A DNA stretch of 64,000 nt from NCBI GenBank assembly GCA_029204225.1, contig MU832118.1:22289-86288 (forward strand). Direction: 5' to 3'. The notes below the pieces were generated by a model. It was not told where the DNA came from. It worked only from the letters and a program-made list of their open reading frames with translations, and ran no database searches. Source of the stretch: Diphasiastrum complanatum. Taxonomy: Eukaryota > Streptophyta > Lycopodiopsida > Lycopodiales > Lycopodiaceae. This document shows, piece by piece, positions 43,901-55,900 of the stretch. A program made the translations under genes and the position numbers. Within the stretch, counting starts at the first letter, position 1. Every line of letters begins with the position of its first letter.

Positions 43901-46900
43901 TCTAATTTGTCAATATCGGAATCGTACTTTTCTTTCATAATCTTCAGTTACTATTAACCTCATCCATCTCTTGTTGTGATGTGGTCCTTGATCTTACTCT
44001 TGTACCTCACTAGAGGAAAATTCACATGTGGTTCTTGAGGCTTGCAGAAAAATGCCAAGATGGGTCAATGAGGCCATGGAAGAGGTAGAGGTAAAGGGAG
44101 AGGCAGAGGACAACCGCGTCACTGTTTCTGTTCCTCTGTCTTGACCTCTCTCATTCCCTGTTGGCCTGCCTCTTTGTGCAAGGTGTGTTTGTGAGCTTGC
44201 TTTAAACTTATGTTGCTTGCTCTCTAAAATCATGTATAAGTTTTTATATCATATTTGAGGAGACATTGTAATGACCTCTTTGGAACTTTGATCCATATAA
44301 ACAAATAGTAATCAATTTAGATTTATAAAATAGTTTTTAAACCTTTTTCTTTGACTCCTATACAGAGATACATGATATAAACGCTTAGATATTGATAGTC
44401 GACATCCTAATATTATCTAGAATCTGGAAAAATTTATAGATATAGACAAAACTGAAATATTAGGTTAGATAGCTCATATTTGAATTGGACAAGCTGAAAA
44501 TTGATATCGTGCAAGGATGGTTGGAGTGTGTAACTACAAACATTCCAATTACGGATGCTTTTGAGATGGTAGAAAGTAGCAAAGCTCTTCAAATTGGAGA
44601 AAAACTACAGTGAGTTAAATTAGGTGCTACAGAGAGTTAAGTAGATTAGTAAGGGGTGAGATGAGCTAGATAAATAAAGGTGTGGGTGAGTGAAACTCTG
44701 CATAAGTCACATGATGAACATCAAACAGCCTATGAAAGAGAACTTCCGGGTCTAAGAGATCTTTGTCAAATCAATTGGTAGATTTTACCAGCTTTGTTTT
44801 GCAGTTTGTATGCAGAAATAGGTAGTATTTTAGAATTAATGCTATTTTATTTGAACTAAAACAAAAGGCATAATTGAACAATTTTCAACTTTTCTAAAAT
44901 TGAGACCTTATGTTTTCGTTGCTGCGTTTGCTTTAAGCTTTAAAGTCCAACCTAAAGTATATCCAGTTTTAAGGTCTTTTTCAGGACTACTTTATATGTT
45001 ACATGATATATAATGTTAAGAAAAAGATAAAACTAAAAATAAAGATAGACTTCCAAACTTGGTTGTTTGCGAACATTTCTAAATGCGTTTTGATGTATGT
45101 AAGTCATTGACCTTGCCATTTCTAGAAGGGTTGTGTAACCTGTTCTTCCTTTCTACTCCATTTTTTGTGAGTATAGGCCATTGAAAAACTACTGCTTCAT
45201 TCCTTGAGACCTGAAAATTGTTCAAAACCTTCAGGCCTATGGTCTTTATCTCTATGTGACCTTGAAGTTTTTTCTCTCCACATGGATTTTCTACAAATGC
45301 TTAAAGCATCATTGTTTTGCTTGAGAGGAAATATCCATGTCATTCTAGTAAAGTCATCAGCAAAGTAAAATCACATCCTGCTCTAGTATTCTTAGGACCA
45401 ACGGCATCATTAGGTTCAAGATCCAAACATGCATGTGCTCTAGTAGAAATGTTTTTAGTGGGATGAAATTGTGTAATGCTTTGGAATCTACTATTTATAA
45501 TTAGTTGTTAATCTTATTCTTTATTCTCAATGCAAAGAGCCCATTAGGAGCCAAAGGGCCTCAAAGGGGGTGCAAGGATTGTTGGAGTGTGTAACTACAA
45601 ACATTCCGATTATGGATGCTTTTGAGATGGTAGAAAGTATCAAAGCTCTTCGAATTGGAGAAAATCTACAGTGAGTTAAATTCGGTGGTACAAAGAGTTA
45701 AGCAGATTAGTAGGGGGTGAGATGAGCTAGATAAATAAAGGTGTGGCGAGTGAGACTCTGCATAAGTCACATGATGAAAATCAACAGCCTATGAAAGAGA
45801 GCTTCAGGGTCTAAGAGACCTTTATCAAATTAGTTCGTAGATTTTACCAGCTTTGTTTTGCAGTTTGTATGCAGAAATATGTAGTATTTTAGAATTAATG
45901 CTGTTCAATTTGAACTAAAGAAAAAGGCATGTTGAACAATTTTCAACTTTTCTGAAATTGAGACCTTATGTTTTCATTGCTGCCCGAATTTGCTTCAAGC
46001 TTAAAAGTTTTACCTAAGTATATCCAGTTTTAAGGTCTTTTTCAAGACTACTTTATATGTTACATGATATATAATGTCAAGGAAAAGATAAAACTAAACA
46101 TAAAGGTAGACCTCCAAACTTGTTTGTGAACATTTCTGAATGTGTTTTGATGTACGTAAGTCATTGACCTTGCCATTTCTAGAAGGGTTGTGTTCTTCCT
46201 TTCTACTCCATTTTTTGTGTGGAGTATAAACGGTAAACCATTGAAAAACTACTGCTTCATTTCATGAGACCTGTAAATTCTTCAAAACCTTCAGACTTAT
46301 GCTCTTTATCTCTATGTGACCTTGAAGTTTTTTATTTCTCTCCACATGGATTTTCTACAAATACTAAGAGCATCATATTTTTGCTTTAGAGGAAATATCC
46401 ATGTCATTCTATTAAAGTTATCAGCAAAGTAAAATAACATCCTGCTCTAGTATTCTTAGGACCAACGACATCACCAGGTACAAGATCCAAACATGCATGT
46501 GCTCTAGTAGAATTGTCTTTAGTGGGATGAAAATGTGTAATGCTTTGGAATCTACTATCAATAATCAGGTGTTAATCTTATTCTTTCTTGTCAATGCAAA
46601 GAGCCCATTAGGAGCCAAAAGGCCTCAAAGGGGGCTTGTGGTTATTTAATTAGTCAGTTAGGACTTGAAAGACAGTTTAAGTAGTAGGTTAAATCTTGAA
46701 TGGACTATAAAAGGCATTGTGACAATTATTTTTTTTATCTTTTGATTCAGTTTTGAATTCTGGTCTTGGAGAACCCTCGTTCCCCAACATAGCTATGGAA
46801 ATCTCGGTTCATGTGCCCACAATCGCTTGAAAGCTGGTGTTAAGCTTTTGAAACAGGCTTGCTGTTCATTTTAGCGCACTTTTATGTATTGCTTTCATGG

Positions 46901-49900
46901 AGTTGTTATAGACTTGTAGCATTATTCTCATTTGTTTTAATATTTCTTTTGGTCCACTCTGATTAACCTTGTTCTTGTGTATACAGCTGAGGTATGAGTA
47001 CATGACATTTATTGTATCAGAGCAAGTTTAGATTGATCATATATTGATTATCAGAGCGGTGATAGATCCAACTTTTATCAATGTGGTGGTAGATATGGCT
47101 TTGATCAGAGTACTTGGTTTGAGTTTTCATTCAAACTTTTGGAATCCTGTATTTTGATTTGCAGATGTGTGAATTTCAAGTGATTTTAATTTTTTTATAT
47201 TTTCATTTGTTTCTCAAAGCAATATTAGATTTCTTTCAGAACAATTTAAGTTTTTGTTTTTGTTTAAATCACTCGTTTGCTTCTGAGTATCGCTTTTAAA
47301 ATTAGTTCTGCTTGATTTTAGTGTTCCTTATGCATTGTTGGTTTGCACTGCTATGTATTAGTTGATGAGATAACAAACTTTAGTTTGGAGGCAATTGTTG
47401 ATTGTTAAAAAAAGAAAGTTAAATTGTGGCTGTAGCAACATTAGTATAAAGTGACATGATTGTGGAAGTTGGTGGTTTAAGGCTTTGTCTCCAAACTTTT
47501 TAGAAAAATCGGTTGGTTTTTTAATTCAAGGGACAATACTACAATATAGAAAGGGCATACAATGGAATTTGAAACCGAATGGAGTTCAGGTCGAACTGGA
47601 ATCATGTGGGAGTTTGATCGTGAATTTGAGCTATCCTTCGAGTGAAATTGCAAACTAAAGTTCAAACCAAAGTTTGGGCTCAAATTCAAGGTGAAGTTTG
47701 AGTTTGGATTCAAGATAAAGTTCAGGTTAAAATGAGTGTCAAAATTCAGTTCAGTGTCAGGGGAAGTTTGGGACAAGTTTCTTTACTCAATTTGAGGGAA
47801 AAAACTGTTTTGGTTTGTCTATAGTTGCAGTCTATAAAACCTATTCTAGACCCATTTAGAAGTGAGATGTTATATCCTATAATTAACGTAAACCATCATT
47901 TGTTGCTAGTGGTTTGAGGAACAAGTGAAAGATTGGTTCTTGAAATATTGGATAGCCAGGATCACTATTATCACTATTCTGATCATGAACTTGAATGTCA
48001 GCATTACAAATGACTTTTTCATTGGTATCCATTTGTACTACCTGATGAGGTTGATTTTCTTGATGATAAGGAATTGATATTTTTTCCATGTACACTAGGA
48101 AATTTCATCAATTGTGAAATCAATTTAGAGACTTCAAAGTTCCTATCTTGGATAGTTTCTAGTTAAACACATGCGCTGTTGAAGATGTGCCTATTCTTCG
48201 ATTCGAATCCATTGTCTACGAGAAAATGTTTTGAGTGATAAAGATATTTCATCATTTTATAACGATCTTGTCTTCTGAAATCTTTGGAATTTGAATGTTC
48301 CTAGGTACCTGTTGCATTGATCAGAAGTATTTGTAGTGACTTGGGAGTGTTTATTCTAACATGCCAAGTGCTAGAAGCCCAAAGGTTGAAAACTGCAATT
48401 TTTGAGCATATAGGTTGTAAAGCTCGTTGTATTTAAAAATTCTGAGTAATTATCATTAGAGATTTTTCAAAGCAAAGAGTAGCACTTTGATTTTTCCTCA
48501 AAAAAATAAAGCTACTTTTATTGCTCAGATTCATCCAGCAGTTTCCTTTGATCAGGAGTTCAAACAGGTAATTTTAAGGTTCTAGCATACAAATTTGTGG
48601 ATATAAAGGAAATCAAAATCTTGTGAAGCTTTTGCATGCAGCAGTTCACCTTTCACACCAAAGGAGAAAATCTGTCACATTATAAATAGAGAGCACCTAG
48701 GCACTTATCTTCTGAAGATGTGGTAAACTGGGGTACTATCTGATCTTTTCGTGTCTTGAGGCCTGATACCTATCAATGATGATTATTTTTGTGAGGCCAT
48801 TATTTCTTTTTAGCTGCAAACTCACAATCTTGTAACAAGGAATTGTTTGCAACTGCTCTGCCTTTATTTTCTGTTACCGGTCTGTGCCTTTGTCGGAAGT
48901 TTATGAATAGTTTTCTGCTTTTCAGAGATTGGTACAACATTGAGAAGTCCAAAAGAGTCAAAGCGTTTCGTTGTGGGGATTTTGAGGAATGCATAGAGAG
49001 GGCAAAAGCATTAGCTGGCCATTCTGCAAAGAGGAGAGAGAAGTATGCACGAAGAGAGGATGCAATTCTTGATGCTTTAGAGCTTGAGAAGCAGCAGCTT
49101 GGCAATACTTCAGGATTGGCTGAACCTTCAATGATACGAGGGATTGGTCAAACTGGTGGTCTTGCTCATGAAGTTAGCAGTGTGGAAACCTTGTTGGAAA
49201 CTCACCGTGCTCCATACTACCGAATTACTCATTTGGGGCGCCAGTCCATTCATCATGCACCAGAGATGGCAAAATCCTACACACTTTCAGCAGAAGCTGT
49301 TATTAGGCCCTCTTTCCAATGGGATCATCAAAAGCAGGAGCTTGAAACAGATGATGAAAAGTTTGAATCAACTCCTAGAATGAGAGGTTTACAGGACTTT
49401 GGCTTAAAGATTGCAGATGTTCATCGGAACTTGCAACCGGCTATGGTGGCAAACACATCAGGAAGCAGGTGTACAGAACCAAGTAGTATAATCAATATTG
49501 CCACGAGCTGTGGCTTGCAGTACGATGAAGGTGTGGCTGCACATTGGAAAAGGAAAAGATCATCAGGACTTAAAGATTCTAGCTCAAAAAGACGTGATCG
49601 CAAGAAGCCTCTCATGCAAGTGTTGGAAAATAGTGCCAAGCTCTCTGTTACTGCTGAGAACCTTTCAAGTCTCAGAGGTCCTTTGTTAGGAGATAAGTCA
49701 TCTGGTGTTGGAAATCAATCTTTACTTCTGTCTCCTAGCACAGATCTTTGTGGGCTTCCAGCAAATGCTTTTCCAGAAGCTTCTAGTACAGTTTCAATTG
49801 GTTTGGACCTTTCTGGTTGCAAAAGTGCGCAGACGCAGTCAATGCTAGTTAGATCTTTGGATCAGGAAGGATCCTTGTCAGCTATACAGTTCTCTTCTTG

Positions 49901-52900
49901 TCCACCTATTACAGGACCTAGGTGCAGTATGAGTTGCACTCATTATGGAAAGCCAAGCATTCTTTCAATGGCTTCCATTGATAAGTCTTCTAGTAATACT
50001 GAGCCTCATATCTGTAATAAGCTTAAAGATGTGGTCACTGGTTGTAGGGGGAAAGAAGGCACAGAGGTGGTGAAAGTAAGGGATCAGGTGGGATCAACTG
50101 GTCAACAGTTATCATCTGCCCATAGAGGGTCTAAACCTATGCGAGGCCAGGAGGTTGCTCTTTTTCCTTCACGCCCAATGGAAGAATACTTTTCTGATTA
50201 TATGAACAGTTCAGACCATAAATCATGTCAGACTTTTGAAGATGGCTCTCAAAGATTAGTGGATGAGGCAGATAAGCTCCATGTCAATATTGTGGGTAAC
50301 ATGCTTAGCAACAGAGCTGTAGGGGAGTATGAAGCTGAATCTTTTGATTTTCGCTCAAATTTTCGCAGTAAGAGACGTTGGATGGCTAACTCACAGGACA
50401 TTTTTTCAGGTATGCCTCCTGGTTATTGCTGGAAATGGATTTTTATACTAGAACTAAGCACGGATGGAAAATCTTGGAATTGCTGTATGCACTTAGGGGT
50501 CTTAGCAATTGGATCGAATCAGTAATGGCCTTCAATGTAATGCCTCAGTGTATTGCGATGAGAAGCACAATTACTTTCTGGGGGTGCTCAGTGTCCAGTC
50601 TAGTAGACTTTGAATTTATTGGCTAGCACTGTTGTCTTCTGCAAAGACATGCCCAAATTTATGTATTCTCATTTTCATGCTTTTAGTGGTTCTTTACAAG
50701 TTGGTTTGTAAAAAGATCATTTAGTTGTGTGAATGTGTTCACAGCTTAGCAGCAACTTTTTTTTTTATTGTTCAAAATAAGGCAGAGCAGTTGTAGTATA
50801 ACTGTACCTAAGTTCTTTGCACCATTGGATGAAGTTTTTTATGTTTTTGTATGTTCGGAGACAACTTTTTTATAGGAACTAGGCTATACAAGACTTGTGT
50901 CTCACAGAAGGTTAGGTGTTTGCAAGAGTCATTGTAGTAGATGTTATTTCACTCTGGTGCTGGTGAAATAAGGGAGGAGCTTTTGAAGCAATAAAATAAG
51001 GACAGTGTCTTTCTACAATTGCTATGCTGGAAAGATTTGCCAATGGAATTTTTCCCATAAAGAAATCGTCACTGATAACCTGCCATACCTGAGAATGTCC
51101 TCACCTCTTTATGTTCTCAGGAAACTGCATCTTCGTAATTGCTGAATCAATTGCAATCCCATACTTTGGTACATTTTTCCCAATGGTATGCCTTTTTCTG
51201 CAAACGTGCACTTCAAAAAATTCAAATTTTTTTCAAACCCTTATATTTTTTAAGCATTTTTCCATGCACTCCAGACATTGATCGTTGGTGCCATAGATAC
51301 AAAAGTCATCAAGAAAGATACTCACAAATCTGTCACAACATTCATAGAATGCTCTTGACGTACCTTTTTGAAATGATGCCAGCGCAATCAAGAGTCCAAA
51401 TGCCATCACTTTATATGCATGTGCACCCCATCATGTGATGAAAGTTGTCTTTTCAAGATCCCTTTTTGAAATGTTGATCGAAATGTTAGAAGCTATACAT
51501 TTCATGTCCAAGTTCCAACAACATCATCCAGTATTGCTCCAATAGATGACAGTGGAAAGTGACCCTCAACTCAGCTTTTGAAGATCTATGTGAATTCTTA
51601 GATTTCTATTCTTGTTCGAGACAATAATGCGACTTAACCAAGCACTATAATCAATGGCATATCTGAAGCCTGCCTTGATAGGTTCTTCTTTTCTGGTGAA
51701 CCTTTTCAACATATTTCGTGTTTACTTACTACCTTTGTTGTCTTGATAGGTTTGGCATCGATGGTTGAAGCAATAGTGAGCTCATACATTTCTTTTCGTC
51801 CCCTATAGTTCATCATAACTCCAAGCAAATATCTTCTTATAGTACTCAAAGAACACCCGGATTGCTCTCCCAACACTTCAAGATATATATCAATGGTATG
51901 TATGTCTGGGATGAAACCCAACATGACATGGAGACATGCAATGTTCAACCCTATGGAGTCCAACAAAAAGGTCTTAAACCATCAACTTCATGTGCATAGC
52001 ATGAACCAAATGCTACACATCCCTGCTCACATCATCAGCACCCTACAGTAGGTGCAGGTCACATGCACAAACATAAGCATTCCAAGATATAAGCCACCAC
52101 CCAAATGGAGATGCAGACATAAGAGTTAGCAATACAAGTGGGAATCACTTTCCTACTCGAGAGCCACAATTAGAATGGTTTATTGTGGTTGATCAAAATT
52201 CTAGTGTAAACATTGTACTTGGAGGCTTAGAAACCTGTTTCGACCTTTTGGGCCAGAACGTACTGGGGGTCGGATTTTTTTTTTAATAGAAAAAACAGGT
52301 ATCAAACCAAAAAAAGGGGGAGTTTCTGGGTACATAGATAGATTAATTACTCACCCCTGCATGTACTTGAAAACAAGCATTCTGATTAATTGCTGCTGCA
52401 TGTACTTGAAAACAAGCATTATCCTTACAACCGATGGGCAAGTAATCCAGCATTTTGTTTGAGATACTCTACTTGTCTGCAAACAAATTGATGGACACTG
52501 GAAGGAGCAATTTGCTTGTTGGATTTACTAGTTCATCTGATGAGCTTTTTAGTAGGTTGTAGGAAATAGGCCCATGTCAATGTCCCTTGCAGGACTAATT
52601 ATGTAAACTGAAATCTCACTTGTTAGAAGAAAAGTCGAAAAAAACGTTTCGTGAAGCTTTCTTTGCAAGACGTTGCCATCAGAAATTTTAATACTTGAAT
52701 AATACCGCTTTTTGCATAAGTTATTTCTTGAGACTCACTTCTAAAAAAATTGAAAATATCTACTATTTGATTGAACTTATCCAAAATGAATCATGTCAGC
52801 ACCCAGTGGCTTCATCTATAGGAGATTAAAAACACAACAGAAATATTTCCAAAAATTAAGGCACCAATAAAACATGGACGAAAGATGGCCCTCATGGTGC

Positions 52901-55900
52901 TAAAAGTTAGTTGGGAAACCACCTTGAATATGAATTCAAAAAAACGGTTGGGAACCACCTTGCATATGTATGGTGGTTCTCATCTGTCTGTTAAAATCTA
53001 TATTCAAGGTTGTCTCCCAACATTTTTTTCAGGTCATATTCAAGGTGGTTTCCCAACTATTTTTCAGCACCAGCAGGGCCTTCCATTCATATTTTGAAGA
53101 TATTGATCCTTAATTTTTTGAAATATCTCTGTTTTGTTTTTTTATCTCTTATGGAAGATTCTACTGGGTGCTTGTAATTGCTGACATGATTCATTTCGGA
53201 TGAGTTTTGGGCATCATCTGCTTTTTTTCTTTGTTAAAGAATTACGAATTTTTTATTTTACTTTTCCTGGCCAAGTTCTGGAACGGAACACGTTCCAGAA
53301 CGCATTCCATTCCGGAACAGGCAACTATGCTTGGAGGTATAAAAACCCTAAAGTTTGAATAGTTCAACCTGGTCCCCATGATTCTTGCGGAGTCAAATTG
53401 ATTATGTCAGCGACATAGTAGGCAGTTAGGCAGCCCAATCAAGGAGAGGCAAATTGGTAAGTATTGCTGATTGGGTCATGGCCATGAAAAAGTTCACCTT
53501 TTAGGGCATCCTGCTTGAAAGTAAAGAAAACTCTAAGTGCCTTATAAGATCTAGGAGATTGTCCTTCAGAGAAGGTATTTATGAATTATTTTCAATGCAT
53601 GCATGTCTGAATAACCTCTAAAGGGCATAAAAATCTTTGATTGTCATGTACCTTTATTGCCTAGATCACTGAAAATGCTCAAAAGAAAATGCTTCTAAAG
53701 GTTTTGTTGATGATTCAAATGTACTTGTGAGTGTCCTACTTAAGAATCTATTTGAAGGATAGATAGCTATCAATAAATTTGAGAACCGGACAGGGCCCCA
53801 AAGAATTGAACAAACAAATGTGAGGGTCCTTGTGGAGACTTAGGGCACGAAGAATGGGAACATCGATAGTTACTCGGTGGATGATTGTATACTATTGGAG
53901 AGCTCTGTTCATTAATCCTCGGTATCTGTCAAACATGAGGATTCTAGGAAATTATAAACCCAGAAAAGTAAGATGGCACATCTTTCATCAATATCATTGG
54001 GAAAATATTTGATTAAAGCCAGGATAAAAGCATCTTGCATGTTTTGGGAGGGCACACTACTCTCCACCTACCCTAATTCCTTGACTTCTTAGCTACATGC
54101 AGAAGTGCAGAAGTTCACCATGCTTTTCTCTCACATGCAAGACTCTTATCTCATGCTTCTTCTCTCTACATGACCCTTGGAGACATCCTCCTTTCCCTCT
54201 CTTTACATCTCACCCACTACCTTCAAGCCACCTCCATAAAAGAGGATGAAGTTGGCCTCTAGGGAGTGAACTTATGGAGATTTGACAAGAGTGCTAATGC
54301 TTTTGATTGCAAGTATCCATTTGCCAAGAGAAATTGTTGCATGTGGATCAAGCCTGTCTTCAGCACTTTTGATTGATCTTGTTGGTAGAGGATATTGTGG
54401 AAACTTCAATGCATGCTAAGTTTCTGTCTAATCTTCTCTAACTTCCCATTGTATACCTTGCCTTTGTCAGTACAAGCCTGGATCTTGTCAAAACTTTGCA
54501 TGCATCAAATTTTCTTTCAACATCCCAAACTTGCGTCTTACTAAAGGTCTAGCATGCATAGACTTTGCTTCCTGTTTCACATGCTGGATCATGCTAAAGT
54601 CTTGCATGCATAACCATTGCATTTCCCAAAACGTGCTTGGATCTTTCTTCAACCTCTTGCATTCTTGAACTGAACCTGGATCCTCTCTTTGTTTCACATC
54701 TCTTCTGTAGCCTTCCTACAACTCGGGCCTCTTCATGTACTGTAGTTCCCTCCCCTTAAGCACTTGGGTCCCCCCCTCTTGCACTGAAGTCCATCCTAAG
54801 CACTCGGCTCCTTATTTGTACTTGGTCCCCACCTAGTACTTGGGTCCTCTCCCTATCTTCTAGTCCCTCCTTGTAATTGGGCCCCTCTAGCTCTTAGGTC
54901 CCTCATTACATTCAGACCCCCTTGCTCTTAAAACAACTTTCTTGCAAGTACACTAGACTTTCTCTTGCTTACTACTTGGATCTTGGCATTGGTATCTAGC
55001 CATATCTTTCACATTCCATTCCACATAGCATATGCATTTTTCAGGTCATAGAATTCTCAAGAAGAATGTCTAGGGTTTAGAGTGCTTTTGTGTCTTGAAT
55101 AAGGGCTTGAAGTATCAATGTATTGATTTGCTGAAATGAGTGATTTCATCTTGTCCACTATTTTCATTATTTTCTTTCAAAGCAAATACATTCTTTTTTG
55201 AGAGTTTAGATTAGGTGGGTTACATCCTTTACAGTACTTGCCCAAAGCAGTGACAAATTTCTAAAAGCTGAATTTCAATCTCCCTTTCTTCTGCACAGAT
55301 CAAAATTACAAATTATATACAGACTCCTCAGTGTGTGAATATTGAAAGAACCTGATTCTTATGTGAATCATCTAAGAAGGATGTTTTACATGAATTGACT
55401 GAGGAACATTTAAACGCTTTCAAGGATGTTATTTGAGCTTTAATACATGCTCTTGTACTTATCACCCCAAATTGGGTGCAAGTAGCTTCAGTCGTCACAT
55501 GGAGTCTATCAAGTAGATGGACAATAACAATCTCAATTGATACGTACTCAATTTGAGGGATTTACTTATTGCCAGTTCAATTGTTGCTTTTGTTTCCATT
55601 TCCATTTTCCTAACCCAGAATGATTACCTTTGAAAGCACTCCTATTCAGACAGCTCTCTGAAAAGAAATCAGAATGTGCTACAGTTCTTGCAACTGTATG
55701 AAGGGTCTTATGTGGACGGTCCAGACTTGCTGGATATATGCTACCAAGCTGAAAGCTATCTGGACATTGATGATATGGACCTTGACATTGATGATTAAAA
55801 TGACCAGGGTCAGTTCTCAATAGCAGCCAATCAAGCATAGTCAAACCAAAGTGAAGACACCCAAATAAGCTGAATAGATGAGAGGAGCAGAGTTTATAGG

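Noticed and set aside
50410-50525. Continuation of PWWP exon 2 to the stop at 50525
   Set aside because: A good donor at 50410 and a matching acceptor at 56286 restore family-like sequence. The read-through tail is not conserved, though intron retention is possible.
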